Shown: positions 1 to 6,313 of the stretch, in pieces
How positions within the stretch are numbered: position 1 is the first letter of the stretch
How the letters are laid out: each line of letters starts with the position of its first letter
Assembly (NCBI GenBank): GCA_026996635.1
Contig: JALWKH010000112.1
Coordinates: forward strand, 1 to 6,313
Direction of reading: 5' to 3'
DNA from: Bacteroidales bacterium
Lineage (GTDB): Bacteria; Bacteroidota; Bacteroidia; Bacteroidales; JALTDM01
Length of the DNA: 6,313 nt
Position numbers and translations under genes: made by a program
Notes under the pieces: generated by a model
What the model saw: the letters and a program-made list of their open reading frames with translations, nothing else
Told to the model about the DNA's origin: nothing
Databases searched by the model: none

Positions 1-1009
1 ATTTTTCACATCAGATGTAGCAATTGACCTTGGAACTGCAAACACAATCATTATTCAGGACGATAAGATTGTGCTCGACGAACCTTCTATTATTGCAATT
101 GACAAGACTACAAACCAGCCGGTGGCAATAGGCCGCAAGGCACAACAAATGTACGGCAAAACGCATAAAAACATAGAAACCATCCGTCCGTTGCGTGACG
201 GTGTGATAGCCGACTTTAATGCGGCGGAACTTATGTTGCGCGGAATGCTTAGAATGATAAACAACAGGCGCGGGTGGTTTAGTCCGTCGTTGAGAATGGT
301 TGTTTGCATACCTTCGGGCAGTACAGAAGTGGAAATCAGGGCTGTGCGTGACTCTTCGGAGCAGGCAGGTGCAAGGGAAGTGTATATGATTTATGAGCCG
401 ATGGCAGCAGCAATAGGTATAGGTCTGGATGTAGAAGCACCCGAAGGTAATATGATTGTGGATATAGGTGGTGGAACTACGGAAATTGCCGTTATATCGC
501 TAGGTGGTATTGTTTGTAACAAATCAGTGAGGATTGCAGGCGATGAATTCAACGGCGATATTTTGGAATATATGCGTTACACCCACAACATTAAAATCGG
601 TGAAAAGACTGCAGAAGAAATTAAAATAAATGTAGGCAGCGCGTTGGTTGAGCTGGACGAACCGCCTGAAGATTATGTGGTTAAGGGTCCGCACCAAACA
701 ACTGCTTATCCGCTTGAAATACCTGTGAACTACAAAGAAATAGCACGTGCACTAGACAAGTCAATTAAAAAACTTGAAACGGCTATTTTGCAGGTTTTGG
801 AAGAAACTCCGCCCGAACTTTATTCCGATATTTACCGCAACGGTATTTATCTCACGGGTGGTGGTGCGTTGCTTAGAGGATTGGCAAAAAGGCTCACCGA
901 CAGGTTTGAAATACCTTTTAAGGTAAGCGAAGACCCGCTTCACGCAGTAGCAAAGGGAACAGGTATTGCATTGAAGAACATTTACAATTTTAAATTTTTA
1001 ATGAAGTAG
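1..1009 (+). CDS. mreB: Rod shape-determining protein MreB, 5'-truncated by the window edge
   Basis: This is the bacterial actin homologue, a cytoplasmic ATPase that forms membrane-associated filaments and steers peptidoglycan synthesis along the cell wall. The reading frame is open from base 2 (335 residues visible); a GTG at 71 is not the start, because conserved MreB sequence lies upstream of it. The actin-fold nucleotide site is complete: phosphate-1 loop DLGTANT at nt 26-46, phosphate-2 loop DIGGGTTE at nt 461-484, the connecting EPMAAAIG segment around nt 398-421, and the adenosine motif LTGGGALLRG at nt 851-880. The conserved MreB segments TIRPLRDGVIADF and EDPLHAVAKGTGIALKN are present. 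The family is about 340 residues, so only a few N-terminal residues should be missing. It ends 3 nt before thiL, with no terminator between, so the two are probably co-transcribed. The usual partner mreC does not follow. Identification is secure; whether this is the only mreB copy cannot be seen here. Confidence 0.97.
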   Translation, partial: FFTSDVAIDLGTANTIIIQDDKIVLDEPSIIAIDKTTNQPVAIGRKAQQMYGKTHKNIETIRPLRDGVIADFNAAELMLRGMLRMINNRRGWFSPSLRMVVCIPSGSTEVEIRAVRDSSEQAGAREVYMIYEPMAAAIGIGLDVEAPEGNMIVDIGGGTTEIAVISLGGIVCNKSVRIAGDEFNGDILEYMRYTHNIKIGEKTAEEIKINVGSALVELDEPPEDYVVKGPHQTTAYPLEIPVNYKEIARALDKSIKKLETAILQVLEETPPELYSDIYRNGIYLTGGGALLRGLAKRLTDRFEIPFKVSEDPLHAVAKGTGIALKNIYNFKFLMK

Positions 1010-1012
1010 ATT

Positions 1013-2038
1013 ATGCCAACAGAATTGAGTGAACTTGGTGAATTTGAGTTAATTAAGGAATTGACCGGAGATGTTGAGATAATAAATGCTTCCACGATAA
1101 AAGGTATTGGCGATGATGCTGCCGTAATATCAGCCGGTAATGATGCAATGGTTGTTACCAATGACTTGCTGGTGGAAGGCATTCATTTCGATTTGATGTA
1201 CACGCCGCTTAAGCATTTGGGATACAAGTCTGTAGTGGTCAATCTTTCCGATGTTTATGCAATGAATGCCATACCGGAGCAAATAACAGTTGGAATTGCA
1301 CTTTCGTCTAAATTTTCCGTAGAGGCTGTTAATCAATTGTATGACGGAATAAAGCTGGCTTGTAAGATGTATGGGGTAGATTTGGTTGGTGGTGATACAA
1401 CATCGTCACTTACAGGCTTGATGATAAGTGTGACAGCAATAGGCAGGGCTCCTTTTGATAAAATTACTTACCGTAACGGGGCAAAGGAAAACAACCTGAT
1501 TTGTGTGTCGGGTGATTTGGGAGGAGCATATCTCGGAGTGCAAATTTTGGAGAGGGAAAAAAGGATTTTTAAAGAAAACCCGGGAGCACAACCGAAATTG
1601 GATGATTATACTTATGTGGTTGGTCGCCAGTTGAAACCCGAAGCAAGAAAAGATGTTGTAGACAAATTGAAAGAATTGGACCTACAACCCACTGCAATGA
1701 TTGATATTTCCGACGGATTGTCGTCAGAGCTTTTGCATATTTGCACACAGTCAAAAGTAGGGTGCAGGGTTTATGAAGACAAAATACCGGTAAATAAAGA
1801 GACAGAAAAGGTTGCAAGTGAATTGAACATTCATCCGCTAACGGCGGCTTTGAACGGCGGTGAAGATTACGAGCTGCTTTTCACGATAAATATGAATGAT
1901 TACGATAAAATCAAAGATGTGGAAGGAATCACGGTAATAGGTCACATTACCAACGAAAGCGAGGGCTACAACTTGATAAATAACCAAGGTATGCCGATTA
2001 AATTAAAATCAATGGGGTGGAAAAATTTTAATGAATAG
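1013..2038 (+). CDS. thiL: Thiamine-monophosphate kinase ThiL
   Basis: ThiL phosphorylates thiamine monophosphate with ATP to give thiamine diphosphate, the active cofactor, in the cytoplasm. The 341-residue product has the two-domain PurM/AIRS fold and near-standard length. Visible motifs in order: GIGDDAAV (residues 31-38), the Mg-nucleotide and dimer-interface signature; TNDLLVEGIHF (49-59); the NLSDVYAMNA segment; VGGDTTSS (125-132), another metal/phosphate-binding aspartate; SGDLGGAYLG at the start of the C-terminal domain; DISDGLSSEL (231-240); and NGGEDYELLF (281-290), typical of ThiL and helpful in separating it from SelD, HypE and PurM. The ATG lies 3 nt after the mreB stop and no better start is visible, so expression most likely depends on the mreB transcript. 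There is no recognisable Shine-Dalgarno sequence, which is usual in Bacteroidota. No thiC, thiE or other thiamine gene adjoins it apart from the yjbQ homologue about 1.2 kb downstream. Confidence 0.95.
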   Translation: MPTELSELGEFELIKELTGDVEIINASTIKGIGDDAAVISAGNDAMVVTNDLLVEGIHFDLMYTPLKHLGYKSVVVNLSDVYAMNAIPEQITVGIALSSKFSVEAVNQLYDGIKLACKMYGVDLVGGDTTSSLTGLMISVTAIGRAPFDKITYRNGAKENNLICVSGDLGGAYLGVQILEREKRIFKENPGAQPKLDDYTYVVGRQLKPEARKDVVDKLKELDLQPTAMIDISDGLSSELLHICTQSKVGCRVYEDKIPVNKETEKVASELNIHPLTAALNGGEDYELLFTINMNDYDKIKDVEGITVIGHITNESEGYNLINNQGMPIKLKSMGWKNFNE

Positions 2039-2089
2039 CAACAATTTTTGATTTTGTGTTGTCGTAATCTTAATGTAATAATTTGCTAA

Positions 2090-2122
2090 TTTGTCAATGT
2101 GGTAATTATTACTATACTTTTT
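2090..2122 (+). promoter_or_regulatory. Candidate Bacteroidota-type promoter for the DUF6588-yjbQ pair
   Basis: A TTTG at 2090-2093 is followed after 21 nt by TACTTTTT at 2115-2122, a 7-of-8 match to the Bacteroidota -7 consensus TAnnTTTG with its -33 TTTG at an acceptable distance. It would place transcription start near 2128, about 25 nt before the ATG at 2153. The 114-nt gap between thiL and the next gene is otherwise AT-rich, with no convincing terminator or riboswitch. The site is inferred from pattern alone; such AT-rich DNA yields chance matches. Confidence 0.4.
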
Positions 2123-2152
2123 CAAGTTAAGTAGAATAAATAAAGAAATGTT

Positions 2153-3229
2153 ATGAAAAAAATAATTTTTGTTGTTTTATCTTTGTTTGGATTTGCTGCT
2201 TTTTCGCAGGATATGGTTCACACGGGTTCGTTCTTTCAAGGTGGTGTAAATGACGGTGTTAAGTTGGTAGAGTATTATGTGAGACCTGTTAACAAGGCAA
2301 TTATTTCGGGAATTAACAACACGGAGTACAACAATATTAAGTTGTATGGTGACGATAAAAAAAGGTTTTCGGTATCTTTACGTTTTTCCACGATAATTAT
2401 CCCCGAAGCCGACCGTCAATTTAGAGTTGATACAATGGAATTTGAAAAAATAAAGGTGGATAGCGGAATGTATGCTCAAACCGTATTTGGAGATACTATC
2501 GGCAGCGTTGTTTTTGTGTCTAAAGACAGCACCTTGGATACAACTGGAACTTTCCCTACTTGGACAATTACTTGGAAGCCGTTATTCCGCTTTAATTCGC
2601 CGCCGGGAAGCGGTCATCATATTATGCCTATACCGTATTTACAGGCAGGTTATAATTTCGGTTTCGGATATTTATCTGTGAATCTTGTACCTGCGACACC
2701 TATGTTGGGTTCCGATATGAACCTGTTGCTTTTCGGGTTGGCTTGGCAGCAAAACCTGTTACCGTTCCTGAAAGATAAGCCGTACTCTTTGAGTGCCATT
2801 GCAGGTTTTAATTCCATTAGGGCATCTGCTCATCTGCATATTGAACCTGATGCAAGTTTGGTAAACTTTGATAAAAATGATTATGACGACCAATACATTA
2901 AGCTGAATTATCTGAATATGTTTGCAAGTCTTTATGCTACATACCATTTGTCTGAGAAATTGTCATTTTACGCAGGTGCAGGATATACTTGGGGGCGTTC
3001 GTTGATAAATGTTCTCGGTACATATCCTGTTTATACAAAAGATCCTTCGGGCACAATGTCGCTTACCGTTGACAATGTAAAAGACCCGATGAAGGATTCC
3101 GAAGTTACATACAACAGGACAAAGTTTGTAGTGGGAACAAATGTAAATCTCGGAACTTGGTATATTCAAGCAAATTACACCATTGCTGATTATGCTGGAA
3201 TAGGTTTTGTTCTGGGTAAAAGATTTTAA
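2153..3229 (+). CDS. Exported beta-rich protein resembling the DUF6588 family, function unknown
   Basis: The 358-residue product starts with a clear Sec signal peptide: two lysines after Met, a hydrophobic core (residues 4-16) and a signal peptidase I site AFS/Q (cleavage after Ser18). No lipobox cysteine is present, so it is not a lipoprotein. The mature part lacks long hydrophobic helices and is rich in alternating aromatic and polar residues, for example YLQAGYNFGFGYLSVNL, LSFYAGAGYTWGRS and WYIQANYTIADYAGIGF, and it ends in Phe. This suggests beta strands and an outer-membrane barrel or barrel-like protein. The plan (an N-terminal AGV/GGVNDG-like segment, a central glycine/proline-rich stretch, C-terminal DP..D...R..VG and NYTIADY strands) resembles the Bacteroidota family DUF6588 as I remember it; that assignment is by recall, not by search. 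It has its own candidate promoter and lies 3 nt upstream of yjbQ. The role is unknown; a generic outer-membrane protein fold is the alternative. Confidence 0.8.
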   Translation: MKKIIFVVLSLFGFAAFSQDMVHTGSFFQGGVNDGVKLVEYYVRPVNKAIISGINNTEYNNIKLYGDDKKRFSVSLRFSTIIIPEADRQFRVDTMEFEKIKVDSGMYAQTVFGDTIGSVVFVSKDSTLDTTGTFPTWTITWKPLFRFNSPPGSGHHIMPIPYLQAGYNFGFGYLSVNLVPATPMLGSDMNLLLFGLAWQQNLLPFLKDKPYSLSAIAGFNSIRASAHLHIEPDASLVNFDKNDYDDQYIKLNYLNMFASLYATYHLSEKLSFYAGAGYTWGRSLINVLGTYPVYTKDPSGTMSLTVDNVKDPMKDSEVTYNRTKFVVGTNVNLGTWYIQANYTIADYAGIGFVLGKRF

Positions 3230-3232
3230 GTT

Positions 3233-3646
3233 ATGGTAAAGCAAGTTGAATTTACATTGCCTGCTTTTGACAGGGGAATGCATTTGATAACAAATATTGT
3301 TAAAGATGCCGTAAAAGATATTTTGCCGGAAGCAGGTTTACTGCATTTGTTCGTCAAGCATACTTCTGCAGCTCTTACTTTGAATGAAAACGCCGACCCT
3401 TCGGTCAGGTACGATATGGAAAACTTTATGAGCAATTTGGTGCCTGACGGTTGGGGCGGATTTACACATACCGACGAAGGACCGGACGATATGCCTTCTC
3501 ATATCAAGTCGTCAATGTTCGGGAGTTCCGTTACCATTCCTGTTACTGCGGGTAGGTTGAATCTCGGAATTTGGCAGGGGATTTATTTGTATGAGTTCAG
3601 GAATTACCGCAAGAGACGGACAATTGTTGCCACTGTCATTTATTGA
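3233..3646 (+). CDS. yjbQ: YjbQ/UPF0047 family protein (annotated as secondary thiamine-phosphate synthase)
   Basis: This is a 137-residue cytoplasmic protein of the usual family length. Its conserved core is intact: KHTSAALTLNENADP (residues 42-56), the H79-x-x-EGPDDMPSH90 block, FGSSVTIPVTAGRL (96-109) and LGIWQGIYLYEFR (111-123). The conserved histidines 43, 79 and 90 and nearby acidic residues are thought to line a metal/anion pocket. Members of the family have been reported to have weak thiamine-phosphate synthase activity that can replace ThiE when overproduced, and this is the origin of the name; the true physiological role is not settled. The common ligand segment is G-T-W-Q-G with EHR; here it reads G-I-W-Q-G with EFR, a minor variation. 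The ATG is 3 nt after the upstream stop, implying co-transcription with the exported protein. thiL two genes upstream gives weak support for a thiamine link. No terminator is evident after it. Confidence 0.93.
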   Translation: MVKQVEFTLPAFDRGMHLITNIVKDAVKDILPEAGLLHLFVKHTSAALTLNENADPSVRYDMENFMSNLVPDGWGGFTHTDEGPDDMPSHIKSSMFGSSVTIPVTAGRLNLGIWQGIYLYEFRNYRKRRTIVATVIY

Positions 3647-3682
3647 TTTTCTTTTTTAAGTCTTTCCGACTAAAATTTTCCT

Positions 3683-3690
3683 TACTTTTG
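3683..3690 (+). promoter_or_regulatory. Bacteroidota -7 promoter element upstream of purL
   Basis: TACTTTTG matches the TAnnTTTG consensus at all six fixed positions. It lies 24 nt before the purL ATG, giving a predicted 5' leader of roughly 20 nt. No good -33 TTTG is seen at the expected distance (the sequence near 3657-3664 is only T-rich). The 68-nt gap shows no PurR-like operator that I can recognise and is too short for a purine riboswitch. Confidence 0.5.
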
Positions 3691-3714
3691 TGTAAAATTT
3701 AAACATAATTTTTT

Positions 3715-5937
3715 ATGTCAAACACAAGCAATATTGAGATAGCCAAGAGCTTAGGGCTTCTTGAAGAAGAATACCATAAAATAGTTGAAATTCTGGGCAG
3801 GGAACCTAATTATACCGAACTCAGCATTTTTTCGGTAATGTGGTCCGAGCACGCTTCATATAAAAATTCAATCAAGTGGCTTAAGAAACTTCCCCGCAAG
3901 GGTAAACATTTACTTGCCGAGGCTGGCGAAGAAAATGCCGGTTTAGTTGATTTGGGAGATAATTTGGCTTGTGCTTTCAAGATAGAATCACACAACCATC
4001 CGTCAGCCATAGAGCCGTATCAAGGAGCGGCAACAGGTGTCGGCGGTATCAACAGGGATATTTTTACAATGGGAGCCAGACCTGTGGCACAACTTAACTC
4101 ACTGCGTTTCGGTGACTTGAAACTCAAAAAGACACAGTGGTTGCTCAAAGGTGTGGTGAAAGGAATCGGAGATTACGGAAATGCTTTCGGAGTACCTGTA
4201 GTCGGTGGTGAAGTGTATTTTGACCCGACATACAATGAAAACCCGCTTGTAAATGCAATGAGTATCGGTATTGTCGAGAAGGACAAAGTAATACGTGCTA
4301 TTGCAGAAGGTGTAGGTAATCCTGTATTTATTGTAGGTTCTCGTACAGGTAAGGACGGTATACACGGTGCAACTTTTGCGTCTGCCAATTTGGACGAAAA
4401 CTCAATGGAAGACTTACCTGCCGTTCAAGTCGGCGATCCTTTCCAAGAAAAATTGTTGCTTGAAGCTACAATGGAACTTGCCGAAACCGATGCCGTGGTA
4501 GGTATGCAAGATATGGGTGCGGCAGGTATTATTTGCAGCACCAGCGAAATGTCTGAAAAAGGCGGTTACGGAATGGAAATCCATTTGGATAAAGTGCCGC
4601 TGCGCCAACAAGATATGAAACCGTTTGAAATATTGCTTTCTGAGTCGCAAGAAAGAATGCTTTTGGTTGCCAAGAAAGGCAAAGAAGATGTTGTAAAGAA
4701 GATTTTTGACAAGTGGGATTTGCAATGTACTCAAATCGGTGAAGTGATTGAAGGAGATATTTTGAAGTTCTATATGCACGGTGAATTGGTTGCCGAAGTA
4801 CCGGCTTCCGCTTTGGTTTTGGGAGGAGGTGCACCGCAATATGACAGGGAATACAGGGAGCCCGGATATCTGAAAGAAATCGAAAAATTTGATATAAATT
4901 CTGTGCCTGAACCAGAAAATTACCTTGAAGTTGCCAAAAAACTGCTTGCATCTCCAACCATTGCTTCCAAAAAGTTTGTTTATGAGCAATACGACACTAT
5001 GGTAGGTACAATAAATATGGCTACCAATTCGCCTGCCGATGCCGGTATTATTAACTTGAAAGGCACACGCAAGGCTCTTGCTTCAACTGTTGATTGTAAC
5101 TCGAATTATGTGTTTGCCGATCCTGAAAAAGGAACCCAAATAGCAGTAGCCGAGGCAGCAAGAAATATTGTTTGTTCTGGGGCAAAACCGATAGCCATTT
5201 CCAACTGTTTGAATTTCGGTGACCCGTATAATCCAGAGGTGTATTGGCAATTTGTAGGTGCAATTAAGGGAATGAAAGCCGCCTGCGAAAAGTTTGAAAC
5301 ACCTGTAACCGGTGGAAATGTAAGTTTCTACAATCAAACCGAGAAAGAAGGCAAAGCAACTCCTATTAAGCCTACTCCGGTTATTGGTATGTTGGGCATA
5401 ATGGAAGACAAAAAATATCAAATGTCCATTGATTTTAAAAACAAAGGCGACCTTATTTATTTGATAGGTAAGCAAGTGGAAGATATTAACCAATCTGAAT
5501 ATTTGAGGAACATTGTGGGTATTGAATATTCTCCTGCACCGTATTTTGATTTGGATGAGGAATATAAAATGCAAAATGCTCTATACGAGTTGATTAAGGA
5601 TAGATTGGTGCAATCTGCCCACGATGTGTCAGAAGGCGGTATTTGGATAACTTTGGTGGAAGCCGGATTCAAAAATACATTGGGATTTGATATAACCACT
5701 TCGGGTGAGATGAGGAAAGATGCCTTTTTGTTTGGCGAAGCTCAAGGCAGGGTAGTGGTTTCTGTTAGTGAAAAGAACAATGAAGCGTTTGTAGGCAAAT
5801 TAAAAGAAAAAAATGTACCGTTTATGCTTTTGGGACACGTTACCAAAGGTGATGTAAGGATTGATGATATTTCTTTCGGCCACATAAAAGATTTGAAAGA
5901 AATTTACGATAATGCTATAGAAAGTTATTTGGAATAA
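3715..5937 (+). CDS. purL: Phosphoribosylformylglycinamidine synthase subunit PurL (small type)
   Basis: PurL catalyses the fourth step of purine synthesis: FGAR + glutamine-derived ammonia + ATP to FGAM. At 740 residues it is the small form, which lacks the glutaminase domain and works in a complex with PurQ (glutaminase) and PurS. The architecture is a short N-terminal linker domain, then two AIRS-like halves. Motifs: SEHASYKNS (44-52) with the conserved His46; KIESHNHPS (89-97); [12 protein letters not shown] (104-115); [14 protein letters not shown] (164-177); QDMGAAG (265-271); LSESQERML (308-316), the family signature; YDTMVGT (426-432) opening the second half; [10 protein letters not shown] (461-470); [13 protein letters not shown] (496-508); AHDVSEGG (635-642); and [11 protein letters not shown] (674-684). 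Nothing appears broken. The ATG at 3715 fits the family N-terminus and sits just after a -7 element. A strong terminator follows, and purS and purQ are not adjacent, so purL looks monocistronic unless yjbQ transcripts read through. Confidence 0.97.
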   Translation: MSNTSNIEIAKSLGLLEEEYHKIVEILGREPNYTELSIFSVMWSEHASYKNSIKWLKKLPRKGKHLLAEAGEENAGLVDLGDNLACAFKIESHNHPSAIEPYQGAATGVGGINRDIFTMGARPVAQLNSLRFGDLKLKKTQWLLKGVVKGIGDYGNAFGVPVVGGEVYFDPTYNENPLVNAMSIGIVEKDKVIRAIAEGVGNPVFIVGSRTGKDGIHGATFASANLDENSMEDLPAVQVGDPFQEKLLLEATMELAETDAVVGMQDMGAAGIICSTSEMSEKGGYGMEIHLDKVPLRQQDMKPFEILLSESQERMLLVAKKGKEDVVKKIFDKWDLQCTQIGEVIEGDILKFYMHGELVAEVPASALVLGGGAPQYDREYREPGYLKEIEKFDINSVPEPENYLEVAKKLLASPTIASKKFVYEQYDTMVGTINMATNSPADAGIINLKGTRKALASTVDCNSNYVFADPEKGTQIAVAEAARNIVCSGAKPIAISNCLNFGDPYNPEVYWQFVGAIKGMKAACEKFETPVTGGNVSFYNQTEKEGKATPIKPTPVIGMLGIMEDKKYQMSIDFKNKGDLIYLIGKQVEDINQSEYLRNIVGIEYSPAPYFDLDEEYKMQNALYELIKDRLVQSAHDVSEGGIWITLVEAGFKNTLGFDITTSGEMRKDAFLFGEAQGRVVVSVSEKNNEAFVGKLKEKNVPFMLLGHVTKGDVRIDDISFGHIKDLKEIYDNAIESYLE

Positions 5938-5962
5938 TTTTTAGTGTAACTTTTTATCTGTC

Positions 5963-5997
5963 AGCCCTTAATCTATAATGAGATTAGGGGCTTTTTT
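5963..5997 (+). terminator. Intrinsic terminator after purL
   Basis: A 12-bp inverted repeat (arms 5963-5974 and 5981-5992, one G-U pair, 6-nt loop ATAATG) is followed directly by five further T residues, then G and more T. The base of the stem is GC-rich (AGCCC/GGGCT). It begins 25 nt after the purL stop and separates purL from the next gene. Confidence 0.92.
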
Positions 5998-6058
5998 GTT
6001 TGAAAAGTTTTATTTTTTTGTTTATTAATTTTTATAAATGAGTTTACTTAAAGTTTTT

Positions 6059-6066
6059 TATCTTTG
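6059..6066 (+). promoter_or_regulatory. Bacteroidota -7 promoter element upstream of the gatE-like gene
   Basis: TATCTTTG is a full match to TAnnTTTG, 28 nt before the ATG at 6095 and just downstream of a strong terminator, so a new promoter is expected here. The upstream DNA (about 6008-6058) is T- and A-rich; no clear -33 TTTG occurs at about 20 nt distance. The predicted leader is about 23 nt. Confidence 0.55.
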
Positions 6067-6094
6067 AGCAAAATTTTACAACTGCAAACTTTAA

Positions 6095-6313
6095 ATGAAA
6101 TCTGATTTTAATCCACGGGAAAACTTCCGGCAAACAATGGAAGAAGCCGGATATGTCCCGTTAAGCAAGGCAACCCAAGAAGATTACGATAGGATTGGGT
6201 TTATGTCCGGATTGGAAGTTCACCAACAACTCTTAACCAAAGAAAAGCTTTTCTGTCACTGCCCATCGGGAATTTACAATGATGACGATGATTTTGATGC
6301 CGAGATTATCAGG
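6095..6313 (+). CDS. gatE: GatE-like Glu-tRNA(Gln) amidotransferase subunit (GatB/GatE family), 3'-truncated
   Basis: Seventy-three residues are visible and the frame is open to the window end. After an acidic, probably helical leader of about 33 residues comes [13 protein letters not shown] (34-46) and KLFCHCPSG (51-59), then an acidic run DDDD (63-66). GLE-H-QL followed by K-LFC-CPS is the start of the GatB/GatE catalytic cradle domain, which activates Glu on tRNA(Gln) (or Asp on tRNA(Asn)) and transfers ammonia. The H-Q-Q-L wording and CHCPS with no insertion resemble the GatE type more than GatB, which usually reads GLEVHVQL...FCGC. Archaeal GatE works with the asparaginase-like GatD; no gatD or gatA is in the window. 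From memory, Bacteroidales carry a protein of this kind with a similar leader. The start follows a -7 element by 28 nt and no in-frame upstream extension was needed. Family is fairly sure; E versus B subtype rests on a short stretch. Confidence 0.8.
   Translation, partial: MKSDFNPRENFRQTMEEAGYVPLSKATQEDYDRIGFMSGLEVHQQLLTKEKLFCHCPSGIYNDDDDFDAEIIR

Noticed and set aside
966..998. TTG then TAAATTTT at the end of mreB, considered as an internal promoter for thiL
   Set aside because: It is only a partial match to the Bacteroidota pattern and sits in AT-rich coding sequence for the conserved MreB C-terminus; the 3-nt gap makes co-transcription the simpler reading.
71..1009. GTG at 71 as the mreB start
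   Set aside because: The frame continues upstream to base 2 and encodes the conserved phosphate-1 motif DLGTANT, so the real start lies outside the window.
2039..2061. Small inverted repeat CAACA/TGTTG just after thiL, considered as a terminator
   Set aside because: The stem is only 5 bp, AT-rich, with a 13-nt loop and no T tract following.
2148..2156. Two-codon frame ATG-TTA-TGA overlapping the start of the exported-protein gene
   Set aside because: Such start-stop frames are common by chance in AT-rich leaders; there is no evidence of a regulatory upstream frame.
3657..3680. AGTC/GACT hairpin between yjbQ and purL, flanked by A and T runs
   Set aside because: The stem has four pairs, with a mismatch before any extension; too weak to call a terminator, though T residues follow.
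4414..4989. Long reverse-strand open frame (191 codons) inside purL
   Set aside because: It lies wholly opposite conserved purL sequence, its translation is rich in Phe, His and Gln as expected from a complementary frame, and it has no recognisable domain or promoter.
5083..5574. Reverse-strand open frame of 163 codons inside purL
   Set aside because: It is a shadow of the well-conserved second half of PurL; there is no independent sign of coding.

Overview
The window looks like a piece of a Bacteroidota chromosome, probably Bacteroidales or a close relative. Four things point there: the MreB sequence type, a secreted protein resembling the Bacteroidota family DUF6588, start codons without purine-rich Shine-Dalgarno sequences, and two exact matches to the Bacteroidota -7 promoter element TAnnTTTG (plus a 7/8 match). 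The DNA is AT-rich. Coding is dense and all recognised genes lie on the + strand. There is no sign of phage, insertion sequence, CRISPR or RNA genes.

Layout: (1) 1-1009, the 3' part of mreB, the actin-like cell-shape protein, with its first few codons outside the window. (2) 1013-2038, thiL, thiamine-monophosphate kinase, 3 nt after mreB. (3) 2039-2152, an AT-rich gap with a candidate promoter. (4) 2153-3229, an exported beta-rich protein resembling DUF6588. (5) 3233-3646, a YjbQ/UPF0047 protein, again after a 3-nt gap. (6) 3647-3714, a short gap with a good -7 element. (7) 3715-5937, purL of the small (about 740-residue) type. (8) 5938-6094, a strong intrinsic terminator followed by another -7 element. 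(9) 6095-6313, the 5' end of a gene whose N-terminus looks like GatE, the archaeal-type Glu-tRNA(Gln) amidotransferase subunit; it runs off the window.

Functional links: ThiL makes thiamine diphosphate from thiamine monophosphate, and YjbQ proteins have been reported to have weak thiamine-phosphate synthase activity, so the two are loosely linked through thiamine. PurL is in the purine pathway upstream of AIR, the branch point to the thiamine pyrimidine, and it belongs to the same PurM/AIRS-fold superfamily as ThiL. The remaining genes (mreB, the exported protein, gatE) are general housekeeping or unknown. Likely transcription units are mreB-thiL, DUF6588-yjbQ, purL (possibly with read-through from yjbQ) and gatE.

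I see no clearly new biological system here. The points most worth checking are the GatE-like gene in an apparent bacterium, the small-type PurL, mreB followed by thiL rather than mreC, and an exported protein tightly coupled to yjbQ.
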